NCBI GenBank assembly: GCA_035530655.1
Contig: DATKUK010000107.1
Location: 42,823-106,822 of the forward strand
DNA length: 64,000 nucleotides
Direction of reading: 5' to 3'
DNA from: DATKUK01 sp035530655
GTDB lineage: Bacteria > Planctomycetota > Phycisphaerae > UBA1845 > DATKUK01
In this document: positions 8,407-16,974 of the stretch, piece after piece
Layout: every line of letters starts with the position of its first letter
Numbering within the stretch: the first letter of the stretch is position 1
Notes under the pieces: generated by a model
Told to the model about the DNA's origin: nothing
The model's database searches: none
Seen by the model: the letters and a program-made list of their open reading frames with translations, nothing else
Program-made: the position numbers and the translations under genes

Positions 8407-9627
8407 TTACCCGATGCTTCGGTCGAGCCGGGCCTTGTGATAGGCGAGTCGCTGGTCGGGCGTCATGCGGGCAAAATCGGGCATCCCGTCGGCGCGGGTG
8501 GGATAGGCTGCTTGGCCGTTGGAGGCGGCAGGCCGACGCGAATCGACCGGGGCGGCACGCCGTGCGGGGGCCCCCGAAGCTGGGATGCTGAAGCTGCGGG
8601 TCGAGCCGCTGTATCCGACAGCCTGCTCGGTCAACTGCATGTCGTCGTGTAACGAGCGATTCGGCTTGATCCCCAGACCCTGAAGCACGCCGTGGTAGGC
8701 CTTGACTGCTTCCTGCGGGCCAATCTCGCCATCGGCGATCCATCGCAGAAACTGGATGAAGCTGAGCTGATGCTCGGCGTTGTTGATCTTGCGCCCGAAC
8801 AAGGCGGCCCGGGCGCCGTGGGCTTTCGCCTCGGCCAGCAGCTTAAACGCGTCATACGTCGTGCCCGCCGAGCCACCCAGAATGCCCGGCACGAGATGCC
8901 GGTCGTAATGGACCAGCTCCTCCATGAACTTCGGTCCGTGATAGACAATCTTCAAAAAGAGCGGCCGACCCGCCGAGGGCACACCCGCCAATGCCCGGGC
9001 GATCAGATCGTTGATGAACGCGCCGATCTTGTCAGGCGGGATCGGGTGGACCGGTGCGTTGGGATCGAACACCTCCAGAAAGTGGCGAAAGCCCTTGCGC
9101 TCGGCCTCGACGCGAAAGTCGCGATAGGCTTCGAGGCTCCGGCGGTCCAGGTCGACGTCGTTGTTGAACGTGATGCTGTACAGGCCGAGGTTCGCACCGA
9201 GCTGCCGCTGTGAATCGTCGCAGTCGAGCTGTCCGCACTGGGCGTGCTCGATCAGAGCCGTACGGAACGGTCGCGACGGCTGTTTGGGATAGGACGCACC
9301 GCGCGCGACGTGAATGTCGGTCGTGTCGTTGGCCCTAACGGCCGGCGTGACCGGCGAGCCGTCGAACAGGCGTTGGCGAATGGTCACGACCTCGTTGGTC
9401 GAAACGGACATCAGCATGATGTCGAGCAGCCCCTGTCGGACGTTCTCGGCAATGTGCTCTCGGTAGTCGGCCAGCGAACGAAAGCCCCCGTCCTGATGCT
9501 CGGGGCTCACGCCGGGCGAGCCCATGCCGAAGGCCATGTCCGCGTCCTTGGCATCGGCCAGGATGAAGGCGCCAGAGTCCGGGTCGGCGTGGATGTCGGC
9601 CAGCTTTGCGTCGAGTGACTTGGTCAT
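8407..9627 (-). CDS. class I aldolase-like TIM-barrel protein with C-terminal targeting-type helix (BMC operon)
   Basis: 406 residues starting at the ATG at 9627. The body (about 1-340) has TIM-barrel-type strands such as LGLYSITFNNDVDLD, HFLEVFDPNAP and PLFLKIVYHGP, in the manner of DeoC/LacD class I aldolases; the lysine in FLKIVYHG is the candidate Schiff-base residue. A Pro/Ala/Arg/Ser-rich linker (about 345-380) is followed by an amphipathic helix TPDQRLAYHKARLDRSI. That layout matches BMC encapsulation peptides. It lies 8 bases after the fuculose-type aldolase gene. Aldolase activity is an inference; the family identity is moderately sure. Confidence 0.55.
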   Translation of the reverse strand: MTKSLDAKLADIHADPDSGAFILADAKDADMAFGMGSPGVSPEHQDGGFRSLADYREHIAENVRQGLLDIMLMSVSTNEVVTIRQRLFDGSPVTPAVRANDTTDIHVARGASYPKQPSRPFRTALIEHAQCGQLDCDDSQRQLGANLGLYSITFNNDVDLDRRSLEAYRDFRVEAERKGFRHFLEVFDPNAPVHPIPPDKIGAFINDLIARALAGVPSAGRPLFLKIVYHGPKFMEELVHYDRHLVPGILGGSAGTTYDAFKLLAEAKAHGARAALFGRKINNAEHQLSFIQFLRWIADGEIGPQEAVKAYHGVLQGLGIKPNRSLHDDMQLTEQAVGYSGSTRSFSIPASGAPARRAAPVDSRRPAASNGQAAYPTRADGMPDFARMTPDQRLAYHKARLDRSIG

Positions 9628-9635
9628 GGCAATCG

Positions 9636-10628
9636 TTACCCTCGTCCGTCGCCCGCCATCTGAACGATTCGATCGGTGATCACCTGCACGAGGCGTTCCA
9701 CCTGGTCGTCCATCGCCCGTTTGCGGGCGGTTTCGGAACTGGAGCCCAACGACTCCGCGCCGGCGAGCTGCCGACCGGCCACCACGGCCGGGAAAGATCG
9801 GGTTCGCTCTGGCAGCGGCTGCGGCTGGCCCGCCTGCGATTTGGCCCCGGCGATGCCCGCCCCGCGCCCGTGCCCGTTGGCGTCGGCGGTGTGCTGGGCG
9901 ATGGCCCGCATCGAAAAGCCGCGAAGGAACTCGTCGCTGCCGGCCAGCGTGCACACCTGCGCGTCGCCGTCCAGCCGCGGATCGTCGATGCCCAGGTTCT
10001 GCTTCAATTGCAGAAGGTCGCGCACGTGCCCCTCGGACAGTTGACGAATGCTGCCCACCTGCTTGGCCAGCAGCAGGATGCGACAGTACTGATCCAACGT
10101 CTCCAGATGGAAGTACGCCTGTTCGAGCGTTCGATCACACGCCACCGCCCCATGATTGGCCAGCAGAATGGTATTGGCTTTGTTGCGTAGATGCGGCAGG
10201 ATCGTCTCTGCAAACGTTTTGGTGCCGGGCGTGTCGTATTCGGCGATGGGCACCTGGCCGATGAAGATCTCCACCTCGGGCAGGATGCACGTGGGCAACT
10301 CGAGTCCGGCGACCGCAAACGCCGTTGCATGCGGCGGGTGGGCATGGCACACGGCGTTGATGCCAGACAGCTCGTGGTAGATCTCCAGGTGGAGCATGAT
10401 CTCCGACGTCCGCGGCATGCCCCCGGCGAGCTGCTTGCCCTGTTCGTCGACCACTGCGATATCTGCCGGCTGAAGGAAACCCTTGGACACGCCCGTCGGC
10501 GTGCAGAGGTAGCGGCCGTCGCCCAGACGGTAGCTGATGTTGCCGTCGTTGGCGGCGACGAAATTCTTCTCGTACATCCGGCGGCCCACCTGGCAAATCT
10601 GTCGCTTGACCTCCCATTCACTGGCCAT
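9636..10628 (-). CDS. class II aldolase, L-fuculose-1-phosphate aldolase type, with C-terminal encapsulation peptide
   Basis: 330 residues. Residues 1-215 are the class II aldolase/adducin domain: NDGNISYRL, TPTGVSKG, the zinc-binding CHAHPPHATAF pair and the third histidine in LANHGAVACD. The reaction expected is cleavage of L-fuculose-1-P (or rhamnulose-1-P) to DHAP and L-lactaldehyde. The usual enzyme is near 215 residues; here about 115 extra residues form a Gly/Ala/Ser/Arg-rich linker and an amphipathic helix MDDQVERLVQVITDRIVQM, a BMC targeting peptide. GGAGGTGCC precedes the ATG, which overlaps the upstream BMC-P stop by one base (TGATG). Confidence 0.88.
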   Translation of the reverse strand: MASEWEVKRQICQVGRRMYEKNFVAANDGNISYRLGDGRYLCTPTGVSKGFLQPADIAVVDEQGKQLAGGMPRTSEIMLHLEIYHELSGINAVCHAHPPHATAFAVAGLELPTCILPEVEIFIGQVPIAEYDTPGTKTFAETILPHLRNKANTILLANHGAVACDRTLEQAYFHLETLDQYCRILLLAKQVGSIRQLSEGHVRDLLQLKQNLGIDDPRLDGDAQVCTLAGSDEFLRGFSMRAIAQHTADANGHGRGAGIAGAKSQAGQPQPLPERTRSFPAVVAGRQLAGAESLGSSSETARKRAMDDQVERLVQVITDRIVQMAGDGRG

Positions 10629-10927
10629 CACGGCACCTCCAGCACGGGATCGAAATCGAGATCGTCGAGGATGCACGCGTTGTAGGCGTCGTACGGGACC
10701 TTCTGCGGGTAGAACGGTGCGGTGGCTTCGCGCCCCTCCACCAGCCCGACGCGATCATCCTCGCGAGCGGCCAGACTGTCGTACATCACCAGCGTCTCCT
10801 CGTTGCCGTCGTTTCTGCCCGCCAGCGTGCCTCGATTGGACGGCCGCACGAGCAGGAAGCTGCCCGGCACGAGTTCGGACATCCTGCGGTTGAGCGTGAC
10901 TTTGCCGATCACCCGGGCGATTCGCAT
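10628..10927 (-). CDS. BMC-P shell vertex protein (EutN/CcmL family), copy 1
   Basis: 99 residues, single EutN/CcmL domain: starts MRIARVIGKVTLN, then LLVRPSNRGTL and a vertex-type beta-barrel core. Members form pentamers that cap the corners of the icosahedral shell. The C-terminus (KVPYDAYNACILDDLDFD) is longer and more acidic than in the two sister copies. The typical D-x-GAG-x-G motif of the family is replaced by DSLAAREDDRVGL, so this copy is divergent. Stop overlaps the aldolase start. Shell role is firm by family, specialised role unknown. Confidence 0.82.
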   Translation of the reverse strand: MRIARVIGKVTLNRRMSELVPGSFLLVRPSNRGTLAGRNDGNEETLVMYDSLAAREDDRVGLVEGREATAPFYPQKVPYDAYNACILDDLDFDPVLEVP

Positions 10928-10933
10928 GGTGGG

Positions 10934-11752
10934 CTATGTCCTTTCCAACTCGGCCACAGCCGCCAGCAAGGTGTCGGCCATGGGTGAAGCCGTCCGTTCG
11001 GACGCAAACTCGCGAATCATGGTCCGCATCTCGTGAAAGCTGCTGAACGCCGTCTCCAGGATCAGCATGTTGGCGTCGAAGTGTCGCAGGGCGGCCTCCA
11101 CGCTTTGGCGGCGCGTTCCCTGCACGGCGCGGATGCCCGGCATCTTGTTGGCCAGCACCATCGCGTCGGCCGCGAACGGCAGGATCGCGACACCCGCCGC
11201 CAATGTGCCGTCCGTGACAGACCGGCCCATGGCTTGTAGGTTGCGGATCCAGCAGTCGGTCTGGTTGCACTCGACCAGCGTCACACCGTCGCACGCCAAA
11301 GCGTCGAGCAGTCCCTCGGTCGTCCGGTCGGTTCGGTCGCTGACCACACCGATGGCTCCGACCGAGAGCGCAGGGCTCGAAGACGTTTCCGATGCCTCGC
11401 TACCGGAGCTCGCGACGGGCGCAGCCGGGTTGACGCTCGCATGCGACGGGTTCGGCTTGGGGGCCTTGTGAACGGTCACGTGTCGTTGCTGGACAAGGTC
11501 GACGGCATTGGGCGTGAGATACTCGTTGTGCGCCAGCTCGATCACCCCGTTGCCGGCCGACGCCCGGATCCGCTGCTGGAGCATCTGGGCCGTGATGAAC
11601 ACCTTGGCGGGCGGGCGGGCCTGCGGTCTGGATTGGCCGACACCAACCCGTGCGCCGGCGCCTGGGGGCGCGCCGGTCAGGGCTGATCCGCCGCGCTGCC
11701 GCAGAGCAACCAGCACCTGCTCGACGATCCGGTTGACCAGTTCGGCCTCCAC
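10934..11752 (-). CDS. RpiB/LacA-like protein with N-terminal encapsulation peptide (BMC operon)
   Basis: 272 residues in three parts. Residues 3-20 (ELVNRIVEQVLVALRQR) form an amphipathic helix like BMC targeting peptides and are followed by a Gly/Ala/Pro linker. Residues 48-95 contain VFITAQMLQQRI and ELAHNEYLTPNAVDLV, a small segment shared with several BMC cargo proteins such as EutQ-like and adenosyltransferase-like ones. About residues 130-270 resemble sugar-phosphate isomerase RpiB: VAILPFAADAMVLANKMPGI parallels the family's active-site loop and ANK-PGIRA motif, then FDANMLILE. The catalytic Cys-Gly-Thr-Gly motif of RpiB is not conserved (PFAAD), so isomerase activity is doubtful. Confidence 0.6.
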   Translation of the reverse strand: MEAELVNRIVEQVLVALRQRGGSALTGAPPGAGARVGVGQSRPQARPPAKVFITAQMLQQRIRASAGNGVIELAHNEYLTPNAVDLVQQRHVTVHKAPKPNPSHASVNPAAPVASSGSEASETSSSPALSVGAIGVVSDRTDRTTEGLLDALACDGVTLVECNQTDCWIRNLQAMGRSVTDGTLAAGVAILPFAADAMVLANKMPGIRAVQGTRRQSVEAALRHFDANMLILETAFSSFHEMRTMIREFASERTASPMADTLLAAVAELERT

Positions 11753-11766
11753 CGCCTGCTGCCTTT

Positions 11767-12021
11767 CTAATCCACAATTCCGATTACGGCCCAGCGGACG
11801 GGCGACGTGTTGTCGCCAACCATCTCCCGCGCGCCCCTGCCGTCGTTACTGATCACCACCTGCGTACCATGACCGGCGCCGAGCATGTCGATCGCCAGCA
11901 GCGGATCGCCGTCGGGACCACCGTCCTGACCGATCGGCTGGACGACCAGCAGCTTCCACCCTCGCATCGACGGATGCTTGATGGTTGCGATCGCGCTGCC
12001 TTCTACTACGCCTTTGAGCAT
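11767..12021 (-). CDS. BMC-P shell vertex protein (EutN/CcmL family), copy 2
   Basis: 84 residues. Seen: MLKGVVEGSAIATIKHPSM at the start, KLLVVQPIG, then LLAIDMLGAGHGTQVVISNDG containing the canonical D-x-x-GAG-G motif of pentameric vertex proteins, and the C-terminal VRWAVIGIVD. The ATG at 12021 lies only 6 bases after the upstream URO-D stop and uses AAGAGATAAG as ribosome site; a TTG at 12039 is in frame but inside that gene. Confidence 0.9.
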   Translation of the reverse strand: MLKGVVEGSAIATIKHPSMRGWKLLVVQPIGQDGGPDGDPLLAIDMLGAGHGTQVVISNDGRGAREMVGDNTSPVRWAVIGIVD

Positions 12022-12026
12022 GACAC

Positions 12027-13082
12027 TTATCTCTTGCAAAGCTCCAGGTATGCCTCGTTGTAATACAGCGCGTTGTCCACCGGCGTGTTGGCGGGGATGT
12101 GGTTGCCCACCGCCATAATGAAGCCCGGGTACTGCCTCCCGATGTCCATGCAGCGTTTTACCTCGTTGTAGATGTCCCGCTTCGTGCCGAGCAGCAGCAC
12201 CCGCGTGTCGGCATTGCCCACGAACGCATGGCTGCGGCCATACCGGCGGGCGAACAGCGCCATATCGCTCATCGGCTCCATGACCAGTGCGTGGGCGCCT
12301 GCGGCGACGATGTCGTCAAAGAACACGTGGTAGGCGCCGTCGGCGGTGAACATCAGCTTCTTGCCAGCCTCGAGGACCGGCCGCCACAACCGCTTGTACT
12401 TGGGGAAGATGTACTTGCGATACCAGTCAGGCGCAAACACGGGCCCCGACGTCCAGCAGATATCGTCGTGGCTCATGATCACCGGCGCTTCCGACCGCGC
12501 CCAGCCCTCAAAATACGGCGCGATCCACTCAACATAGCTGTCGATCACCCGTGCGAAGCGACGCTCGTCGGTGCCGGCGGCCGTCAGCAGCATATCCCAC
12601 CCAAAGATGCAGATCAGACCCGAAAACAGCGTCTCGTAGACGCCGCCGGTGACCACCCACGGATCATCGCCCTGCGCCGGGCGCCAGCGACGATTGCACT
12701 TCTCGACGATCTCATCGATCAGCTCACTCGGAAAAACGGCAGCCGGATCAAAACTAAGAGCCTGCTCGACACTGCTGAACGGACAGGGCGAGGCGGGGCG
12801 CAGGTCGCTGCCGTCGGCGACATAGTGGCCATGGCCCATGTCGGTCCGAACCGTGATCTCGTGCCCGCCCGGAGTCGACCACTCCAGGCAGTACTCCCAT
12901 GCTTCCATGAACGCGTGTGATGCGCGCCCACGGTTCGCCTCGACCGACGTATCGATGCCCGTTACCACTGCCACCAATTCCCACTGCGTGTCGGCCGAAT
13001 ACTCCGTTCGCGGGACGCGATCGGTCATCTCCAGGTTCAGCGCGGCAATACACGCTTCGTAGCTCATGGCCTTCACAGTCAT
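12027..13082 (-). CDS. URO-D family protein embedded in the BMC operon
   Basis: 351-residue TIM-barrel protein of the uroporphyrinogen decarboxylase superfamily. Landmarks include VIMSHDDICWTSGP, the aromatic WYRKYIFPKYKRLW helix, and LMFTADGAYHVFFDDIV. The last occupies the position of the H-x-C-G zinc motif of corrinoid methyltransferases but reads F-T-A-D-G, so zinc-thiol chemistry is unlikely; HAFVGNADTRVLL follows. It sits between aldehyde dehydrogenase and a BMC-P gene with gaps of 15 and 5 bases, so it is part of the same transcript. No targeting helix is visible at either end. Such a gene is not a known core part of lactaldehyde-type BMCs. Confidence 0.75.
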   Translation of the reverse strand: MTVKAMSYEACIAALNLEMTDRVPRTEYSADTQWELVAVVTGIDTSVEANRGRASHAFMEAWEYCLEWSTPGGHEITVRTDMGHGHYVADGSDLRPASPCPFSSVEQALSFDPAAVFPSELIDEIVEKCNRRWRPAQGDDPWVVTGGVYETLFSGLICIFGWDMLLTAAGTDERRFARVIDSYVEWIAPYFEGWARSEAPVIMSHDDICWTSGPVFAPDWYRKYIFPKYKRLWRPVLEAGKKLMFTADGAYHVFFDDIVAAGAHALVMEPMSDMALFARRYGRSHAFVGNADTRVLLLGTKRDIYNEVKRCMDIGRQYPGFIMAVGNHIPANTPVDNALYYNEAYLELCKR

Positions 13083-13097
13083 GTTCTTGCGACGCGT

Positions 13098-14576
13098 CTA
13101 GATGATCCGCAGGTTGTCCACCATCGTGCACCGGCGGATGCGCGTGTAGGTGGTCGGCGTGGTCAGTCCCTCGCCGGTCGAGCAGGCGATCGAGTAACTG
13201 CCGTAGCCCTCGCCGCCGGCCGAATCGCCCGCCAGCGACGGACCGTTCTTGACGTATATCGTGGTGTTCATCTCCTTGCCCATGTACGTCATGTGATCGA
13301 CCAGCCGCGAATGGATCACCGCCGTATGCCCGAAGCCGTGCTCGGCCTGCTTGGCGCACTCAACCGCCTTCTCGAAGCTGTCGCACTTGACGAAGGGCAG
13401 CACGGGCATCATCTGCTCGGCCTGCACGAACGGATGCCGCTGGTCGGTCTGGCCGAACAGCAGTCGACACGAAGGTGGGACGCTCACGCCGATCTGCCGG
13501 GCGAGCGTCTGCGGCTCGGCGCCGACGAATTCTGTCTTGGCGTGCGGATGACTGCCCTCCCCGCCGGTCTCGATGCAGATCCGGGCCAACTGGTCCATCT
13601 GTTGGGTAGTGAGCTGAAACGCGCCGGCCTTGGCCATGGCCGCCATCATCGGCTCGAAGATCGACGCCTCGACGAAAACCTCCTTCTCGGAGATGCACAG
13701 CAGGTTGTTGTCGTAGGACGCGCCCTCGATGATGCATCGTGCCGCGTTGTCCAGGTCGGCCGACGCGTCGACGACCACGGGCGGGTTGCCCGGCCCGGCG
13801 CAGATCGCCCGCTTGCCCGACCGCATGGCCGCTCGCACCACACCCATACCGCCCGTGATGGCCAGCAGGGACACGTCGCGGTGCGTGAAGATCTGGTTGG
13901 CGCTTTCCAGCGTGGGCTCGGTGATGACGCAAATCAGGTTGTCGATCCCGAGTTTCTCGTAGATCGCCTGGTTGAACAGCTTCGCGCCGTGGGCGGCGAT
14001 CCGCTTGCCGCTGGGGTGCGGATTGCAGACCAGCGAATTGCCGGCTGCGATCATGTTCATGGCGTTATTGGCCAGCGTCGGCAGCGAATGCGTCACGGGG
14101 GTGATCACACCGATCACACCCCACGGCGCGTGCTCCTCCAGCGTGATGCCGTGATCGCCGCTGAAACACTCGGTCCTGATCGAATCGGCGCCCATCGCGA
14201 TCCGCGCCGCCAGCACGAGCTTGTCGGGCTTGTGCGGCGGATGACCGATCCGCGTCTCCTCGTACTCCAAGCGGCCCAGCTCGTCGGCCTGGTTGATGCA
14301 GATCTTGCCGATCAGGTCGCAGGCGATCTGTCGCTGAGCGAGCGATCGGCGCATCAGGGCTGCCTGGGCCGCCTTGGCCGCCGCGACCGCCTCGTCGACG
14401 TTCGTGAACTGACCGAACCGATTGCCCGCGGTCGTCGGTGCCGCCGACGCCGCCGACACCGGCGCCGCCGCGCTCTTGCCCACAGTCGGAGCAACGCGAC
14501 CGCCCCAACCGCTCTGCACGTGCTCGAGCACCTTGGTTACGACGTCTTGAATAAGCTGTTCGTCCACCTGCGTCAT
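13098..14576 (-). CDS. CoA-acylating aldehyde dehydrogenase with N-terminal encapsulation peptide
   Basis: 492 residues. Residues 5-20 (DEQLIQDVVTKVLEHVQ) form the amphipathic targeting helix, followed by an Ala/Pro/Thr linker to about 55. The enzyme domain shows EEHAPWGVIGVITPVTHS, NSLVCNPHPSGK, ITGGMGVV and the catalytic cysteine in NNLLCISEKEVF, as in PduP/EutE. Expected reaction: L-lactaldehyde + CoA + NAD+ to lactyl-CoA + NADH. It lies between BMC-P copy 3 and the URO-D gene. Identification is firm; the substrate is inferred from the aldolase in the operon. Confidence 0.92.
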   Translation of the reverse strand: MTQVDEQLIQDVVTKVLEHVQSGWGGRVAPTVGKSAAAPVSAASAAPTTAGNRFGQFTNVDEAVAAAKAAQAALMRRSLAQRQIACDLIGKICINQADELGRLEYEETRIGHPPHKPDKLVLAARIAMGADSIRTECFSGDHGITLEEHAPWGVIGVITPVTHSLPTLANNAMNMIAAGNSLVCNPHPSGKRIAAHGAKLFNQAIYEKLGIDNLICVITEPTLESANQIFTHRDVSLLAITGGMGVVRAAMRSGKRAICAGPGNPPVVVDASADLDNAARCIIEGASYDNNLLCISEKEVFVEASIFEPMMAAMAKAGAFQLTTQQMDQLARICIETGGEGSHPHAKTEFVGAEPQTLARQIGVSVPPSCRLLFGQTDQRHPFVQAEQMMPVLPFVKCDSFEKAVECAKQAEHGFGHTAVIHSRLVDHMTYMGKEMNTTIYVKNGPSLAGDSAGGEGYGSYSIACSTGEGLTTPTTYTRIRRCTMVDNLRII

Positions 14577-14608
14577 GACATGCTCCCGTTACGGGCAGGT
14601 TTCGGTGA

Positions 14609-14923
14609 TCAGCGGTCGGCCTGCTTGCGGTAGATCGTCTCGCCGTGCACACCGACCGTGTCGACGATGCCGATGACCACGCAGTCGACCGGTGCGTCGG
14701 ACGTGCCCTCGGTCATCCGCGCGCTGGAGCCCTGCGTGACCAGCACTAGCTCGTCCACGCCCGCGCCGATCGAGTCGACCGCGACAAAGCATCGACCCGT
14801 CGAGATCATGGTTTTCTCGTCTTCATCCACGCGCAAGGGATCGATGATCAGCAGTTTCCTGCCCGTCATCTGAGGAACCTTCTGCGTGGTCACCACGTTG
14901 CCTTTGACTCGGGCAATGAACAT
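14609..14923 (-). CDS. BMC-P shell vertex protein (EutN/CcmL family), copy 3
   Basis: 104 residues: starts MFIARVKGNVVTTQK, then KLLIIDPLRVDED, CFVAVDSIGAGVDELVLVTQG with the D-x-x-GAG motif, and VDCVVIGIVDTV. AAAGGAAGCC precedes the ATG. With two other BMC-P genes this gives three vertex proteins, the number usual in planctomycete-type BMC operons. Confidence 0.92.
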   Translation of the reverse strand: MFIARVKGNVVTTQKVPQMTGRKLLIIDPLRVDEDEKTMISTGRCFVAVDSIGAGVDELVLVTQGSSARMTEGTSDAPVDCVVIGIVDTVGVHGETIYRKQADR

Positions 14924-15063
14924 GCTGGCTTCCTTTCACGCTCGCCCGCCGGTGCCAAACCCGTGTGCCATCCGCCGAAGGCGGACTCGTCCGCCAGTGT
15001 TTCGTCGGGTACGACGGGCGGCCTCGGCCGTGAGCCCGGCCGAACGGCTCGCCTGCCAGTGTC

Positions 15064-15345
15064 TTATGTACTACGTGGCATCAACTTCTCGACGTCATCG
15101 TGCGGCCTGGGGATCACGTGCACCGACACGACTTCACCGATGCGGGCAGCCGCTGCCGCCCCGGCGTCGACCGCCGCCTTGCACGCCGCTACGTCGCCGG
15201 TCACCAGCGAGGCTACCAACCCGCTGCCGGCGCGATGGCGTCCGATATACTTCACCTTGGCCGCCTTCAGCATCGCGTCGGTCGCCTCAATGACGGCCAC
15301 CAGGCCCCGTGTCTCGATCATTCCCAAAGCTTCATCTGGCATCAT
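15064..15345 (-). CDS. BMC-H hexameric shell protein, copy 1
   Basis: 93 residues, one Pfam-BMC fold: EALGMIETRGLVAVIEATDA, then VKYIGRHRAGSGLVASLVTGD with the pore-loop region, and the C-terminal VSVHVIPRPHDDVEK. Hexamers tile the facets of the shell. It lies between acetate kinase and BMC-P copy 3. The pore-side residues (RHRAGSG) differ from copies 2 and 3, suggesting different permeability. Confidence 0.94.
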   Translation of the reverse strand: MMPDEALGMIETRGLVAVIEATDAMLKAAKVKYIGRHRAGSGLVASLVTGDVAACKAAVDAGAAAAARIGEVVSVHVIPRPHDDVEKLMPRST

Positions 15346-15390
15346 GATTCTCCGAAACCGGCCATGCCGGCCGGTATGTACCTCGCTTCG

Positions 15391-16587
15391 TTACGAACCC
15401 TTCGCCAACAACTCCGCCGCCTGTCGCGCGACGATCAACTCCTCATTGGTGGGCATCACCCAGACAGCCGACGACGACTTCGCACCTTCGATACGACATT
15501 CGCCGGCCGCCGGTTCGTTCTTTCGCTCGTCGAGTTCGATGCTGCAGAACTCCAAACCGTCACACACCGCCGCACGCACATACGGATCCTTCTGCCCGAT
15601 ACCGCCGGTAAAAACAATCGCGTCGGCCCCGCCCAGCTCTACCAGGTACGCGCCGAGGTAATCCCGTATGGCGGTAACCAGCACGTCGATCGCGAGCTTT
15701 GCCCGCTCGCTGCCGTCGGCTGCGGCTTCGTGAATATCACGCATGTCGCCGCTCGTGCCGCTCACCGCCGCCAACCCGCTCTGCGTGCCCAGTATGGTGA
15801 GCATCTGATCGAGGCTCAGTCCCCCCTGGCGGTTCAGCAGCGACAGGGCGAACGGATCAAACTCGCCCGCCCGCGCCCCGTGCGGCAAACCCGACTGCGC
15901 CGACAGGCCGAACGAGTTGGCCACGCTCCGCCCGTCGCGGATCGCGCACACGCTCGACGAGCCGCCCAGATGACACGAGATGATCCGCCGCGCCTTGTCC
16001 GCGCCCATCAGTTCGGCGGTACGTGTGGCGATGTAACAGTGTGACGCCCCGTGATAGCCATAACGTCGGATGCCGTACCGTTCAGCCCACTCCGGCGGCA
16101 CGGCATAGCGTTGACGTCGCAGCGGGATCGTGTGGTGGAAGCCCGGCTCGAACGCCGCCACCAGAGGCGTCTCGCCCAGCACCTGGCGGAACATACGCAT
16201 GGCCGCGATGTAGGCCGGGTTGTGCATCGGCGCGATCGGCACGAAGTACTCCATACGCTCGAGCACGTGCTCGTCGACCCGTACGACCGGATCCAAATCG
16301 CCGCCCATCACCGCCTTGAACGCAACCGCATCCAGATCGCCCGGCGTCGCCAATGCATCGTCGGCCACCAGTTGTTCGAGCACCCGCGTGACCGCCTGGC
16401 CGTGATCGGCGAAATCGCTCGGCCGCGACCGCAGGCTCTGTCCGACAACCTGCCAACTCAACGTGCCGGCATCCTGTCCGATGCGATCGGCGCCGCCGGC
16501 GGCGAGTTCGCGCTCGTTTGCCCCAGCCATCTCGAACAGCCGGAACTTGAAGCTGGTCGATCCGATGTTGGCCACCAGAATCTTCAT
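15391..16587 (-). CDS. ackA: acetate/propionate-type kinase (likely lactyl-phosphate to lactate)
   Basis: 398 residues of the acetokinase family: MKILVANIGSTSFKFRLF (phosphate-binding N-terminus), PHGARAGEFDP, GLAAVSGTSGDMRDI, and DAIVFTGGIGQKD near the C-terminus, with YGYHGASHCYIA in the middle. It transfers the acyl phosphate to ADP. The family normally reads NxGSSS-K at the N-terminus; here it is NIGSTSFK. In the operon it completes lactyl-CoA to lactyl-P (PduL) to lactate + ATP. No targeting helix is seen, so it probably works in the cytosol. Confidence 0.9.
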   Translation of the reverse strand: MKILVANIGSTSFKFRLFEMAGANERELAAGGADRIGQDAGTLSWQVVGQSLRSRPSDFADHGQAVTRVLEQLVADDALATPGDLDAVAFKAVMGGDLDPVVRVDEHVLERMEYFVPIAPMHNPAYIAAMRMFRQVLGETPLVAAFEPGFHHTIPLRRQRYAVPPEWAERYGIRRYGYHGASHCYIATRTAELMGADKARRIISCHLGGSSSVCAIRDGRSVANSFGLSAQSGLPHGARAGEFDPFALSLLNRQGGLSLDQMLTILGTQSGLAAVSGTSGDMRDIHEAAADGSERAKLAIDVLVTAIRDYLGAYLVELGGADAIVFTGGIGQKDPYVRAAVCDGLEFCSIELDERKNEPAAGECRIEGAKSSSAVWVMPTNEELIVARQAAELLAKGS

Positions 16588-16625
16588 GGCGTCTTTCTTT
16601 GGCCTGTCGATTGGACCGCCCGGGT

Positions 16626-16889
16626 CTACAGGAACACGCCGGTCAGGCCCGCATGCGGTGCGGGGATTACGTGCGACGACACCAACTCGCCCACCTTGCC
16701 CGCCGCCGCCGCGCCGGCCTCGACCGCCGCCTTGACCGAGCCCACGTCGCCGCGGACCAGCGTCGTGACGTACCCACCGCCGATCTCGATCTGCTTGATC
16801 AGCTCGACGCTGGCGGCCTTGCACATCGCGTCCGAGGCTTCGATCAGCCCGACGTAGCCCTTGGTCTCAATCATGCCCAACGCTTCCAT
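16626..16889 (-). CDS. BMC-H hexameric shell protein, copy 2
   Basis: 87 residues: MEALGMIETKGYVGLIEASDA, then VELIKQIEIGGGYVTTLVRGD and the C-terminal VSSHVIPAPHAGLTG. AGGAGAA precedes the ATG at 16889 by about 7 bases. Closest by eye to copy 3. Located upstream of acetate kinase with a 38-base gap. Confidence 0.94.
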   Translation of the reverse strand: MEALGMIETKGYVGLIEASDAMCKAASVELIKQIEIGGGYVTTLVRGDVGSVKAAVEAGAAAAGKVGELVSSHVIPAPHAGLTGVFL

Positions 16890-16974
16890 CTGCTGTTCTC
16901 CTGCTCGCCGACCCGTCGACGATCGCGCATCGCGTCGGCCGGGTGGGCGCTTGCCTTTGCCGTTGCCCGGCTTC

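Noticed and set aside
15391..16587. Full-length propionate kinase specificity.
   Set aside because: Acetate, propionate and butyrate kinases cannot be separated by eye; substrate is inferred from the operon only.
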